NCBI RefSeq assembly: GCF_019331675.1
Contig: NZ_JAHBBJ010000011.1
Coordinates: 1 to 64,000 of the forward strand
Direction of reading: 5' to 3'
Source: Bifidobacterium miconisargentati
Lineage (GTDB): Bacteria > Actinomycetota > Actinomycetes > Actinomycetales > Bifidobacteriaceae
DNA: 64,000 nucleotides
How positions within the stretch are numbered: position 1 is the first letter of the stretch; every line of letters begins with the position of its first letter. A model generated the notes under the pieces. The model was not told the origin of the DNA, made no database searches, and saw only the letters and a list, made by a program, of their open reading frames with translations. Below, piece by piece: positions 32,886 through 42,330 of the stretch. Position numbers and translations under genes: made by a program.

Positions 32886-33146
32886 GTGGCAAACATTAAG
32901 TCGCAGAAGAAGCGCGTGCTCACCAATGAGAAGGCGCACCTTCGCAACGTGGCTGTGAAGTCCGGCCTGAAGACCGCCATCCGCGCCACCCGCGAAGCCA
33001 TCGCCGCCGGTGACAAGGCCGCCGCCGAGGCCGCCTACAAGGTCGCCGCCCAGAAGCTGGACAAGGCTGCTGGCGCCGGTGTGATCCACAAGAACCAGGC
33101 CGCCAACCGCAAGTCCGGCCTGGCCAACGCGATCAACGCTCTGTGA
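32886..33146 (+). CDS. rpsT: 30S ribosomal protein S20
   Basis: An 86-residue basic protein: [20 protein letters not shown] and repeated [19 protein letters not shown], the standard S20 form. It binds 16S rRNA early in 30S assembly. TGGAG precedes the ATG. It is divergent from lepA, as in many actinobacteria. A strong terminator follows. Confidence 0.97.
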   Translation: MANIKSQKKRVLTNEKAHLRNVAVKSGLKTAIRATREAIAAGDKAAAEAAYKVAAQKLDKAAGAGVIHKNQAANRKSGLANAINAL

Positions 33147-33168
33147 GCTGAACACCGCTAAGGTTTGA

Positions 33169-33207
33169 AAAATCCCGCGAGTCCTCGTGATTCGCGGGAT
33201 TTTTTAT
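33169..33207. terminator. Bidirectional terminator, rpsT / TRIC-like gene
   Basis: AATCCCGCGA and TCGCGGGATT pair around an 11-base loop, with T-run on one side and A-run on the other. It serves rpsT and overlaps the end of the convergent TRIC-like gene. Confidence 0.9.
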
Positions 33208-33992
33208 TGCCGTCCCCGACCGTTCTCGTTGTCATCGTCATCGGCTTCTTCCTCCTCATCGGCTTCATCCTCATCGACATGAGGATGAATGACCGGACGC
33301 TTCAGGTACCGGCGCTCCGGCAGATACACATGGGTGCGATGCAGGGCGCCGGGCATCGTCACATTGAACGCCACCGACAGCACCCGGATCAGCACCACCA
33401 CCACCACGATCAGCACATCCAACATCATTTCGGAGCGGAGGTCGAACATGCCATGCTCGGCGCCACGCCAGACCAATACGGTCAGGACGCATCCGACGAA
33501 CGAGGGGACGGCGTACAGGTGACGGTCACGGATGATCATCGGCACATCACCGAGGAAGAGGTCGCGGACCAGACCGCCCGCAATGGCCGTGAACATGCCC
33601 AGGAATATGGCGGTCATGCCGGAAGTGCCGAATGCCAGGGCCTTCTCCGTGCCACTGACGGCGAACAAGCCCAGGCCCAGGGCGTCGATGAGGGTCATCG
33701 TCCATTTGAGTTTTTTGATTTCGGGGTGCGCGAACACCGCGATCACGCCGGAAAGCAATGTGGTGAGCACATAGCCCTTGTCCGTGATGCCCACGGGCGG
33801 CAGGTCGCCGAGCATCACGTCACGGAAGAGACCGCCGCCGAGGGCCGTCACCCAGCCGCACAGCATGATGGAGAAGATGTCGTCATAGCCCTTCTTGATC
33901 GCCGAAAGGCCTCCGGACAGGCCCCAGCACAGGATGGCGAGATATTCGATACTCACGAACACCGCATTGCTCTCCAACGCCACCTGCTGCAT
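33204..33992 (-). CDS. TRIC/UPF0126-family membrane protein
   Basis: A 262-residue membrane protein of the bacterial TRIC channel (UPF0126, YicG) family with about seven helices in two repeats. Each repeat carries the GG-x-x-RD motif: GGGLFRDVMLGDLPP and AGGLVRDLFLGDVP. Family members act as cation or small-metabolite channels. The C-terminal tail is strongly acidic (EDEADEEEEADDDD) and histidine-containing (IHPHVDE), an unusual addition that could bind metal ions; this is speculation. The ATG at 33992 follows GGGAGGG. Confidence 0.85.
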   Translation of the reverse strand: MQQVALESNAVFVSIEYLAILCWGLSGGLSAIKKGYDDIFSIMLCGWVTALGGGLFRDVMLGDLPPVGITDKGYVLTTLLSGVIAVFAHPEIKKLKWTMTLIDALGLGLFAVSGTEKALAFGTSGMTAIFLGMFTAIAGGLVRDLFLGDVPMIIRDRHLYAVPSFVGCVLTVLVWRGAEHGMFDLRSEMMLDVLIVVVVVLIRVLSVAFNVTMPGALHRTHVYLPERRYLKRPVIHPHVDEDEADEEEEADDDDNENGRGRQ

Positions 33993-34078
33993 GAGTAGCT
34001 TCCCTCCCGTACCGCTTCCGGTTCGCCTGTGCCCGCCCCGCTTGACACGATCCGGCGATGATTACCGTACCCGAGCCT

Positions 34079-34108
34079 ACCTCAAGCCTTGCCTGATGGG
34101 CTTGAGGT
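34079..34108 (-). terminator. Hairpin directly after the mazG stop
   Basis: ACCTCAAGCC and GGCTTGAGGT form a perfect 10-bp stem. No U-tract follows on the minus strand, so termination is plausible but not certain. Confidence 0.5.
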
Positions 34109-35035
34109 TCAACGCGAATCGCGGGATATGCAAACGTCTCCACCATGGATGGTTTCGGATTCGATGGCCGCAACGCGAGATTCGACATCACGGAAACGGT
34201 TGCGCAATGCGGACTCGATATCAATGCCATCAATGCGGGCCCTGCGTACGATGTTGAGGATTTCATCGGCATAGGCGTCAGCCTTCGAAGCTGCAGAGGC
34301 ACCTTCGGAACCGGTGGAAGGCGCTCCGAATCCGTTTTGCTCCGTGCTTGACTGCCGACCATCGTCAGATTGACCATCACGCCGCTCCGACTCATCAAAT
34401 GCCTTGAACAATGCAGCGGCGTTCGGCGATTTGGAGATGCGGGAAACGACCTTGGCCGCCCGAGGCAACGCGCCCTGCGCTCGGGAAATGCCCTCCAACA
34501 CGGATTTGCGATGCTTTTCCTGCTGCTTCATCTTTTCCCATAGCGCCAGCACGGCTTCCGGGGATTCGGAATCGGAGGCTTCTTCCCCGTCGATCCTGCC
34601 GGTATCGGTAGCGCCGGCGGAATCATCAGCCGCAAACACATGCGGATGCCGAGTGATGAGCTTGTTCACCAGTCGATCGGCAACCTCATCGATATCGAAC
34701 GGATCCTCGGCGTCAGATTCGCAGACGCGCGCCTGGAACACGGACTGTAGCAATACGTCGCCGAGCTCTTCACGCATGTTGTCACGATCATGGGTTTCCA
34801 CGGCGTCGATATATTCGTAGGTCTCCTCAAGCAGATTCTTGAGCAGCGATTCGTTCGTCTGCTTGCCATCCCATGGGCATCCGCCCGGCGAATACAGCAC
34901 ATCCACTACTGCCTTGACCCGGTCCAGCGCCGTCGCCGCTTCCTCCACCGGTTTCAGCTTCGAGCAGTGCTCGAACCCTTCCGGCAAGTGATATTGCGTA
35001 TCATGACGACTCGCGTCAACCCCAGCTTCGCTCAT
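34109..35035 (-). CDS. mazG: MazG-family nucleoside triphosphate pyrophosphohydrolase
   Basis: A 308-residue protein with one full MazG domain. The metal-binding helices are visible: CPWDGKQTNESLLKNLLEET, EYIDAVE, and REELGDVLLQSVFQARV. A C-terminal second half keeps only weak similarity, with low-complexity DGQSDDGRQSSTEQNG at about 225-240. It hydrolyses NTPs to NMPs, probably cleaning damaged nucleotides or tuning ppGpp; the latter is by analogy. It stands alone on the minus strand. Confidence 0.92.
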   Translation of the reverse strand: MSEAGVDASRHDTQYHLPEGFEHCSKLKPVEEAATALDRVKAVVDVLYSPGGCPWDGKQTNESLLKNLLEETYEYIDAVETHDRDNMREELGDVLLQSVFQARVCESDAEDPFDIDEVADRLVNKLITRHPHVFAADDSAGATDTGRIDGEEASDSESPEAVLALWEKMKQQEKHRKSVLEGISRAQGALPRAAKVVSRISKSPNAAALFKAFDESERRDGQSDDGRQSSTEQNGFGAPSTGSEGASAASKADAYADEILNIVRRARIDGIDIESALRNRFRDVESRVAAIESETIHGGDVCISRDSR

Positions 35036-35798
35036 GACCGGTTCCCTTGGTTCTTATTCAACGATGGTGCTCCAACGCTGTCCCACTATACCTGCATCGG
35101 CCCAGCACGGCAGTCGTTGTAAAGGCTTTGGACGTCTCCTTCCCTTTCTCACGATCACTGTCTCAATAGGTCGCATACGGAATACGACTGTATTGTCTAT
35201 CGGTTTTTTACCGCCTGGCCAAGGCTGCCCCCGCAGCCGTGAATCACATAAAAGCAGCTTATAGGGGCAAGCCCACATTCCGGGCCGAATCGTGCTGTTC
35301 AGCGTAAATGGCGGAATCATGCGGTTCTTGGCTCAGGGCTATGTGCCCCCGTAACCAGAAAACGCCCATAAGACAGTTCCCGTGGCGCAACCCCATGCCC
35401 CGCCAGCCAAATCAATACTCAAAATCGCCTGCGGGGGTACGATATAGAGAAAGGACGCATAGGACCGGCTTTCCCTATGATGGACCCGCTTGTGCCTGAG
35501 ATACTTCATCATCGATGAGTCCGCGGATGACATCAGCTATCACTTTTTGCCATGCCACTAGTTTGCGGCAGATCAGACTTTCCAACTATGTCGACATGGC
35601 AAGTCCAATTGAGTTTATCTCGCAATATCTGTGTTAAATATGGCAAGTCACCTTGGAATCATTAGTGACACGCTTAACTCCATTCCGCCGGCCTCACCGC
35701 TGAATCCTTCTTTCGCGACACGCCGTAGCCTGAAAAACGAAGTTTGTTGACATTTGTTGACACTTTACAAACAACCGCTTCGCGGCTTCAGAAATCAA
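35036..35798. other. Long intergenic spacer, no supported gene
   Basis: This stretch of about 760 bases is poorer in GC than its surroundings, and only short, poorly composed frames are present. A tandem direct repeat, TTTGTTGACA x2 (35744-35763), stands near the right end. I see no tRNA, riboswitch or structured RNA. It may be a decayed region. Confidence 0.4.
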
Positions 35799-35848
35799 AA
35801 GGCCGGAAACCCTTGGAATCATTACGATTCCAGAGGTTCCCGGCCTTC
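35799..35848 (-). terminator. Terminator of ilvE
   Basis: A long stem on the minus strand, AAGGCCGG-AACC-GGAATC pairing with its counterpart, closed by GTAAT and followed by TTTTGATTTC. Confidence 0.85.
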
Positions 35849-35863
35849 AATCAGAAGGGTTTA

Positions 35864-36991
35864 TCAGCAAACCTTCCACATCCAGTTGTGCGGATCCTCG
35901 ATCTCGCCGAGCTGGATGCCGAGCAGCTGGTTGCGCAGGGCCACGGTCAGCTCGCCGGAGCCGCCGTCGGCGACGGTCACGTCGAACTTCTCGGACTTGA
36001 AGCGGCCGATCGGGGTGATGATGGCGGCGGTGCCGCAAGCGAACACCTCGGTGACCTCGCCAGACTTGATGTCCTCGAGCAGCTGCTCAAGGGCGATCAT
36101 CGTCTCGACCACATCGTGGCCGTCGTCCTGCAGCAGCTGGATGAGGGAGCGACGGGTCACGCCCGGCAGGATGTTGCCGGTCAGGGACGGGGTCTCGACG
36201 TGGCCGTCCTTGTGCACGACCATCATGTTCATGCCGCCAAGCTCCTCAAGGTAGGTCTTGGTGGCGGCGTCGACGAAGCAGACCTGCTCGCAGCCGTTGG
36301 CGATGCCGGTGTATTCGCCGAGCAGGGAGGCGGCGTAGTTGCCACCGCACTTGGCGAAGCCGGTGCCGCCGGGGCCGGTGCGGAACCACTTGTCTTCAAC
36401 CCAGATGCTCACCGGCTTGACGCCGCCCGGGAAGTACGGGCCGGACGGAGAGGCGATCACGCAGTAATCGACCTCCTGCGGGGCGCGCACGCCGAGGAAC
36501 GGCTCAGAAGCGAACATGAACGGACGCATGTACAGCGTGTACTCGCGACGGGACGGAACCCAGTTGGCGTCGCGCTTGACGAGTGCGGCCACGGAGCCGA
36601 TGAAGTCGTCGATCGGCAGTTCCGGCAGGTACAGACGCTTGGCGGAGTTCTGGAAGCGCTCGGCGTTCGCGTCCGGGCGGAACAGCCAGGTGGAGCCGTC
36701 GGCGTGACGGTAGGCCTTGAGACCTTCGAAGCATTCCTGAGCGTAGTGCAGCACAGATGCACCCGGATCCATCTTGAGCGGCGCGTACGGCTCGATGCGG
36801 CGATCGCCCCAGCCTTCGCCCTTGGTCCAGGTCATGTGGGCCATGTTGTCGGAGAACACCTGGCCGAAAGCCGGCTTGTCGATGAGGGACTGGCGCTTCT
36901 CATCGGATGCGGGGTTATCGTTCGGCAGTACGGTGAACGGTTCGGTGAGCTTGTCGAGCGCTGCCGGATCGTGGTGCGTGTTTTCAGTCAT
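35864..36991 (-). CDS. ilvE: Branched-chain amino acid aminotransferase
   Basis: A 375-residue class IV PLP aminotransferase that interconverts Val, Leu and Ile with their 2-oxoacids. Motifs: YAQECFEGLKAYR, RLYLPELP, and FAKCGGNYAASL with the PLP Lys at about 202, and the ELGGMNM and GTAAIITPIG segments. The length fits the eukaryote-like BCAT2 group common in actinobacteria. A terminator follows it. The 280-base spacer on its upstream side carries no supported gene. Confidence 0.96.
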   Translation of the reverse strand: MTENTHHDPAALDKLTEPFTVLPNDNPASDEKRQSLIDKPAFGQVFSDNMAHMTWTKGEGWGDRRIEPYAPLKMDPGASVLHYAQECFEGLKAYRHADGSTWLFRPDANAERFQNSAKRLYLPELPIDDFIGSVAALVKRDANWVPSRREYTLYMRPFMFASEPFLGVRAPQEVDYCVIASPSGPYFPGGVKPVSIWVEDKWFRTGPGGTGFAKCGGNYAASLLGEYTGIANGCEQVCFVDAATKTYLEELGGMNMMVVHKDGHVETPSLTGNILPGVTRRSLIQLLQDDGHDVVETMIALEQLLEDIKSGEVTEVFACGTAAIITPIGRFKSEKFDVTVADGGSGELTVALRNQLLGIQLGEIEDPHNWMWKVC

Positions 36992-37173
36992 TGCTTGCTA
37001 CTTCTTCTTGACTTGGCGGATGGGAGCCGCCGATGGGGTAGGTACTTCGCGCTTGTGGCGCAAGTTCTGATGGATACTTTCGCACATCGCGGCGCGCCGG
37101 GTGCGGGAGCGTTCACATGGTGAAAGTCCGTGAAGGCACCCGCAAACGCGCGAATGCAGGCCATCAACGAAGG

Positions 37174-37204
37174 AAGCCCGCGCCGTTGGTACGGTCACGG
37201 GCTT
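37174..37204 (-). terminator. Terminator of rplY
   Basis: AAGCCCG and CGGGCTT stem around 17 bases; CTTCCTTCG follows on the minus strand, so the U-tract is weak. Confidence 0.7.
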
Positions 37205-37273
37205 CTGGGCTTCGTTCACGCGACGCGCGTGCGCCGCGTACTGCTCAGTTCCGATTCAGGCTGAGCGCACGAC

Positions 37274-37888
37274 TCACTTGGCGTCGGCAGCCGGAGCGGC
37301 AGCGGCGTCGGCAGCCGGGGCGGCGGCCTCGGTGGACTCAGCGGCATCCTCCGGCACCTCGACGGTGACGACGGACTCCTCCGGATCCTCGACGTCGAGC
37401 TCGACGCCCTCAGGCAGGACGACGTCCTTGGCGAAGACCTTGGTGCCGTCGGTCAGGCCGTCGACGTTCACGACGATCTTCTCCGGCAGGTTGGCGACGT
37501 CGGCGCGAACCTTGAGCTCCTGGATGTCCACGAAGGCCACGGCGGCACCCTTCGGGGTACCCTCGACGAACACCGGCACCTCGACGTCGATCTTCTCGCC
37601 GGCCTTGACCTCGAGGAAGTCGATGTGCTCGATGATGCGCTTGACCGGGTTCTTCTGCACGTCCTTGACGACGGCCATCTTGGTCTCGCCGTTGAAGGCG
37701 ATGGAGAACAGGGCGTTGGTGTGGCGCAGGGCCAGGGTGGTCTCGCGCATCGGCAGGGTCACGAAGGCCGGCTGCTCGCCACCGGCGTAGATGGTCGCCG
37801 GGATCTTCTTGGCAACGCGCAGGCGACGGGCCACGCCCTTGCCGAACTCGGAACGGGCCTCGCCCTCAAGCTTGATAGTGGTAGCCAT
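37274..37888 (-). CDS. rplY: 50S ribosomal protein L25/CTC
   Basis: A 204-residue CTC-type L25 that binds 5S rRNA. It has the N-terminal L25 domain (TTIKLEGEARSEFGKGVARRLR) and the C-terminal beta domain, plus an Ala-rich tail (EAAAPAADAAAAPAADAK). The ATG at 37888 lies nine bases after AAGGAG; a GTG three codons upstream would overlap the site. Ribosome hibernation and stress roles are known for CTC relatives. Confidence 0.95.
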   Translation of the reverse strand: MATTIKLEGEARSEFGKGVARRLRVAKKIPATIYAGGEQPAFVTLPMRETTLALRHTNALFSIAFNGETKMAVVKDVQKNPVKRIIEHIDFLEVKAGEKIDVEVPVFVEGTPKGAAVAFVDIQELKVRADVANLPEKIVVNVDGLTDGTKVFAKDVVLPEGVELDVEDPEESVVTVEVPEDAAESTEAAAPAADAAAAPAADAK

Positions 37889-38134
37889 GATTGGCACTCC
37901 TTGTTAATCGGTGTTACTTGTCGTTCTGTCTGTTTGACGCCACGACGCGCCGCAGAACGCACCCAAGGAGGTGAAGTCTCACGCCGAGTCGATTACGGAA
38001 GAAACGAACCTTTGCGGTGCTCTTCCCTCGCCAAAGCAACAATGTTCCATTGTACGCATCACCAGGACAAGATATGAGATCAGCGCGAGACTACAATGAA
38101 AAGGGAAGACAAAGACGGGGGAATCGAGGCCGCA

Positions 38135-39133
38135 ATGAAGCGCATCACCAGGAATCTCATCATCGCAACGGGGGCCACGACCGCGGCGTTCGGCGCCGGA
38201 ACCTTCGCTCTGGCGGACTTCATGTTCCATCTCTCGCTCGATAAGCGTTGCGCGGGATGGATGGAGAAGCTGATGGCGGGCGGGGCCACCGCCGATTACC
38301 TGCAGACGCCGCACGCCGACGCCGACGAGGAGCGCGAGGCCGCGCATTGGTTCGAAGAGGCCAAGCAGCCGGTCACGGCGATCAGCGACGATGGCCTGAA
38401 GCTGCATGGCTGGCTGTTCGATGCGGACAAGGTCTCCCCCGCGCCACATCTGTACGCCATCTGCATGCACGGATACACCGGCATGCCCGCCGAGATGGCC
38501 AAGTACGCGCATCGGCTCGCACGTTTGGGCTTCACCGTGCTGGTGCCGGCCCAGCGCGCCCATGAGATGAGCGAGGGCCGGTTCGTCGGCATGGGCTGGC
38601 TGGAGCGGCGCGATCTGATGTGCTGGATCCGGCTGATCGTGGAGAGCGATCCGGACGCCCGCATCCTGCTGGACGGCATTTCGATGGGTGCGGCGACCGT
38701 GATGATGGCGGTCGGCGAACCGGATCTGCCGCGCAACGTCGTGGCGGCCATCGAGGACTGCGGATACTCCTCGGTCTGGGACCAGTTCCTGTACAACGCC
38801 AAGGGCATGTACCATCTGCCCCGCCGCTGGATGGCCGTGCCGGTGGTGGCCGCCATGAGCAAGATCTCGAAGCGGGTCGCCGGTTATAGGTTCCGCGAGG
38901 CGTCCAGTGTGGATTCGCTGCGCCGTGCGACGATTCCGATGCTGTTCATTCACGGCGGGGACGACACGTTCGTGGATCCGGCTTTTCTGGACCGCAACGT
39001 TGCGGCCTGTGCCAGCATCGACCGTGAACGGCTGCTGATTCCGGGTGCCGCGCACGCCCTGAGCGCCAGCACCGACCCCGTACGCTACTGGAAGCGCGTC
39101 ACCGCCTTCGTCACCCGCGTGTTCGGGCTGTAA
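38135..39133 (+). CDS. Alpha/beta hydrolase with an N-terminal membrane anchor
   Basis: A 332-residue alpha/beta hydrolase (345 residues if the ATG at 38096 is used). It has a basic N-terminus (MKRITRNLI) and a hydrophobic stretch typical of a signal anchor. The nucleophile is in GISMGA, the acid in HGGDDTFVD, and the His in PGAAHAL. The HGYTGMPAEM segment probably forms the oxyanion hole. A start at 38135 is preferred since GAGG is well placed. Its substrate (ester or peptide) is unknown. Confidence 0.85.
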   Translation: MKRITRNLIIATGATTAAFGAGTFALADFMFHLSLDKRCAGWMEKLMAGGATADYLQTPHADADEEREAAHWFEEAKQPVTAISDDGLKLHGWLFDADKVSPAPHLYAICMHGYTGMPAEMAKYAHRLARLGFTVLVPAQRAHEMSEGRFVGMGWLERRDLMCWIRLIVESDPDARILLDGISMGAATVMMAVGEPDLPRNVVAAIEDCGYSSVWDQFLYNAKGMYHLPRRWMAVPVVAAMSKISKRVAGYRFREASSVDSLRRATIPMLFIHGGDDTFVDPAFLDRNVAACASIDRERLLIPGAAHALSASTDPVRYWKRVTAFVTRVFGL

Positions 39134-39139
39134 TACAAA

Positions 39140-39255
39140 AAGGCTCCCCTCACCGAGGGGAGCTGTCGTCGTGAGACGACTGAGGGGAGTCACGGGCATT
39201 CCGTAAACTCCCCTCAGTCAGCTTCGCTGCCAGCTCCCCTCAGCGAGGGGAGCCA
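39140..39255. repeat. Two inverted R1 repeats
   Basis: GGCTCCCCTCACCGAGGGGAGC...GACTGAGGGGAGTC and the inverted ACTCCCCTCAGTCAGC...GCGAGGGGAGCC stand after the hydrolase stop and before the pntB end. Confidence 0.8.
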
Positions 39256-39382
39256 GAGCATCTATCGACGCTCCATCAGTCCGGCAATGTAATTGCTTGC
39301 GTAATGCGTGCGGCTTCTAGGCGCACCGAAGGAAGCGGTACACAGGGTACCGCGACTGAGGAGCAACGACGAAGACGCACCA

Positions 39383-40807
39383 TTACGCCAGCAATTCCTT
39401 GACGGCGTTGATGACGGCTTGCAAACTCTTCTTCGCGTCGCCGAACAGCATCTGCGTGTTGTCCTCGAAGTAGAGCTCGTTCTGGATGCCGGCGTAGCCC
39501 ATGCCGCGGCCGCGCTTCATGACGGCCACGTTCTGGGCCTTGTCCACGTCGAGGATCGGCATGCCGGAAACCGGGGTACCGGGGCGACGGGCGGCCGGGT
39601 TGGTCACATCGTTGGCGCCGACGACCAGGGCCACGTTGGCCTGCGGGAACTGCGGGTTGATCTCGTCGAGGTCCACGAGCTCCTCGTAGGGCACGTTGGC
39701 TTCGGCCAGCAGCACGTTCATGTGGCCGGGCATACGGCCGGCGACCGGGTGGATGGCGTAGGAGACCTCGACGCCGTGGGCCTTGAGCAGCTCGCCCAGA
39801 TCGGCGAGCTCGCGCTGGGCCTGGGCCTGGGCCAGACCGAAGCCGGGGACGAAGATGACCTTCTCGGCGTAGACGAGCTGGACGGCCAGATCGTCCGGGG
39901 TGGTCTCCTTCATGGTGCCCTCCGGGCCGTCACCGGCCGCGGCGGCACCGGAACCACCGCCGAAGCCGCCGGCGAGCACGGAGATCAGCGGACGGTTCAT
40001 GGCCTGGGCCATGAGGATGGACAGGGTCACGCCGGCCGAGCCGACCAAGGCGCCGGCCACGATCAGGGCAACGTTGTCGATGGCCAGACCGGACATGGCC
40101 ACGGCCGTACCGGTGCAGGCGTTGAGCACGGAGATCACGACGGGCATGTCGGCGCCGCCGATCGGGATCACGAAGACCAGGCCGTAGCACAGGGCGAACA
40201 CGGTGGTCAGGACGGACCACAGCAGTCGCTGCTCCGGCTGGACGCACAGCATGACCAGCGAGGCGATGGACAGGACGGCGAACAGGATGTTCCACACGCC
40301 CTTGCCCGGCAGGGCCAGCTTCTTGACCCACTTGATGCCCTGCAGCTTGCCGGCGGCGATGAGCGAGCCGGTGAAGGTCACGGAGCCGATCAGGATGCCG
40401 AGGCCCGCGGTGATGAGCACCACGATGTCCGGCGTGCCGTCCTTGGTGAGGATGTCGTTCAGGGCCACAAGCGCGGCGGCGCCGCCACCCACGGTGTTGA
40501 AGACGGAGACCAGCTGCGGCATGTCCGTCATCTTGACCTTCTTGGCGGAGACCACGCCGGCCACCGCGCCGATCAGGATGCCGACGACCAGCACGGCCAC
40601 GGCCACGACGTTCACGAATCCCTTGGCGAAGAGCACGATGAACGCCATGAGCACGGCCACGATCATGCCGAACGCGGAGATCTGGTTGCCCTTGCGCGCG
40701 GTCTTCGGGGAGTTCATGAAGTGCAGGCCGACCACGAACATGACGGCCGAGAACAGATAGACGAACCATGCGACGATGTCGATGGTTCCCACGGTTGCGG
40801 AGGCCAT
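39383..40807 (-). CDS. pntB: NAD(P) transhydrogenase subunit beta
   Basis: A 474-residue beta subunit. The N-terminal half holds about nine membrane helices; the C-terminal domain binds NADP(H) with the GFGLAQAQAQRELADL and ALVVGANDVTNPAARR motifs. It couples proton translocation to hydride transfer from NADH to NADP+. Its start overlaps the pntA2 stop by one base. A useful NADPH supply is expected for a fermentative anaerobe. Confidence 0.95.
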   Translation of the reverse strand: MASATVGTIDIVAWFVYLFSAVMFVVGLHFMNSPKTARKGNQISAFGMIVAVLMAFIVLFAKGFVNVVAVAVLVVGILIGAVAGVVSAKKVKMTDMPQLVSVFNTVGGGAAALVALNDILTKDGTPDIVVLITAGLGILIGSVTFTGSLIAAGKLQGIKWVKKLALPGKGVWNILFAVLSIASLVMLCVQPEQRLLWSVLTTVFALCYGLVFVIPIGGADMPVVISVLNACTGTAVAMSGLAIDNVALIVAGALVGSAGVTLSILMAQAMNRPLISVLAGGFGGGSGAAAAGDGPEGTMKETTPDDLAVQLVYAEKVIFVPGFGLAQAQAQRELADLGELLKAHGVEVSYAIHPVAGRMPGHMNVLLAEANVPYEELVDLDEINPQFPQANVALVVGANDVTNPAARRPGTPVSGMPILDVDKAQNVAVMKRGRGMGYAGIQNELYFEDNTQMLFGDAKKSLQAVINAVKELLA

Positions 40808-41112
40808 TACTTCGACTCCCCCTTCTTCTCGTTCTTGTTGGACTTGAACATCTCCAGCATGCGGTCGGTGACCACGTAGCCGCCGACCACGTTCATGGTG
40901 CCGAGCACGGCGGCCAGGAAGATGAACACGTAGGCCAGCGGGCTGTTGGCCTCGGCGGCCACGATCACCACACCGACGATCACGATGCCATGGATGGAGT
41001 TGGCACCGGACATGAGCGGGGTGTGCAGGGTGGCGGGCACCTTGCCGATGACCTCGATGCCGATGAGCAGCGCGAGGACGAAGAGGGTGATGGATACGAC
41101 GAGAGTAGGCAT
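40807..41112 (-). CDS. pntA: NAD(P) transhydrogenase subunit alpha, membrane part
   Basis: A 101-residue protein equal to the C-terminal membrane segment of PntA: three helices, with SGANSIHGIVIVGV typical of the family. In E. coli this is fused to the NAD domain; here it is a separate gene, as in the three-subunit form of many actinobacteria and alphaproteobacteria. Confidence 0.93.
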   Translation of the reverse strand: MPTLVVSITLFVLALLIGIEVIGKVPATLHTPLMSGANSIHGIVIVGVVIVAAEANSPLAYVFIFLAAVLGTMNVVGGYVVTDRMLEMFKSNKNEKKGESK

Positions 41113-41127
41113 GATGTTCCTTCCTCC

Positions 41128-42285
41128 TTACTCGGACTTCTCGGCCGTCGTCTCGGCGGGCTTCTCGGCGCGGCCGGCGACCACGAGGGCGTCGTCGAGC
41201 TCCTCGGACAGGTCCTGGCCGAGCTTGCCGTCGCGGATGAAGTGCACGAGGATGTCGGCCACGTTGCGCGAAAGCAGATTGGACGCGGTGGTGGCCACGC
41301 CGGAGGCCAGGTACGGGGCGCCGATGATCTTGACGCCGCCGTCGGTCACCTGTTCGCCGATCGCGGAGCCCTCCACGTTGCCGCCGAGGTCGGAGGCGGC
41401 GCAGTCCACGATCACCGCACCGCGGTGCAGTCCCTTGACGCCGGCCGCGGTGAGCAGCACCGGGGGCTTGCGGCCGGGCACCTTGGCGGTGGTGATGATG
41501 ATGTCGAAGCCGGCGGCCTTCTCATCGACCGCGGCCTGCTGGGCGGCCTGCTCCTCGGCCGTCAGGGCACGGGCGTAGCCGCCTTCGCCTTGGCCGGCGG
41601 AGAAGTCGAGTCCCAGATCGAGGAACTTGGCACCGAGGGATTCCACCTCGCCCTTGGAGGCGGGACGCACGTCGTAGGCGGTGACGACCGCGCCGAGTCG
41701 ACGCAGCGTGCCAATGGCCTGCAGACCGGCGATGCCGGCGCCGAGCACGAGCGCCTTGGCCGGACGGATGGTGCCGGCGGCGGTGGTCATCATCGGCAGG
41801 AACGAGCCGTAGGCGTCGGCGGCGGCGATGGCGGCCTTGTAGCCCATCACGGAGTTCTGCGAGGTCATCTCGTCCATGGACTGGGCGCTGGAGAGCTTGC
41901 GCGGCAGCTTCTCGATGGCCACGCCCACCAGGCCGGCCTTCTGGAGCGCGGCCACGTAGTCGGCGTCCGTGAAGGAGCCGAGCATGCCGATCACCCACTG
42001 GCCGGCCTTGAGCTTGCCCACGGTCTCGGCGGACGGGCGGTCGACGAAGCCGAGCGCGTCGGCGCCGGCCAGTACCTCGTCGCGGCCGGTCACCTTCGCT
42101 CCGGCCTTCTCGTAATCCTCGTCGGTGTATTCGGCGGCAATGCCGGCACCCGACTCAATCAAACAGGAGACTCCGCTCCTCTTCAGCCGGGTGACGATAT
42201 CCGGCGTCAGCGCGACGCGGGATTCCGTTTCCGACGTCTCATTCAGGACGCCGAACACCACGGTGGCTTCTTGGTTATTCGCCAT
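41128..42285 (-). CDS. pntA: NAD(P) transhydrogenase subunit alpha, NAD-binding part
   Basis: A 385-residue soluble domain of PntA/AlaDH type. It binds NAD(H): LVLGAGIAGLQAIGTLRRLGA is the Rossmann motif and GVLNETSETESRVALTPD the N-terminal start. The NAD and proton-pumping parts are encoded by three consecutive genes in one operon. Its leader carries GTTACATCC/GTTATATCC direct repeats. Confidence 0.95.
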   Translation of the reverse strand: MANNQEATVVFGVLNETSETESRVALTPDIVTRLKRSGVSCLIESGAGIAAEYTDEDYEKAGAKVTGRDEVLAGADALGFVDRPSAETVGKLKAGQWVIGMLGSFTDADYVAALQKAGLVGVAIEKLPRKLSSAQSMDEMTSQNSVMGYKAAIAAADAYGSFLPMMTTAAGTIRPAKALVLGAGIAGLQAIGTLRRLGAVVTAYDVRPASKGEVESLGAKFLDLGLDFSAGQGEGGYARALTAEEQAAQQAAVDEKAAGFDIIITTAKVPGRKPPVLLTAAGVKGLHRGAVIVDCAASDLGGNVEGSAIGEQVTDGGVKIIGAPYLASGVATTASNLLSRNVADILVHFIRDGKLGQDLSEELDDALVVAGRAEKPAETTAEKSE

Positions 42286-42330
42286 GAGAGCCCTTTCTTA
42301 ATCTTTCACTTCGGACATGGTTATCCAGTC

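Noticed and set aside
35339-35533. A 64-residue frame in the mazG-ilvE spacer
   Set aside because: No ribosome site, no recognised motif and no sign of conservation; left unannotated.
36998-37219. A 73-residue frame between ilvE and rplY, possible leader peptide
   Set aside because: It runs through the rplY terminator and lacks a run of branched-chain residues expected for an attenuator.
37979-39199. A 406-residue minus-strand frame over the hydrolase
   Set aside because: The plus strand encodes a hydrolase with a complete Ser-Asp-His set and a signal anchor; the minus frame has no motif.
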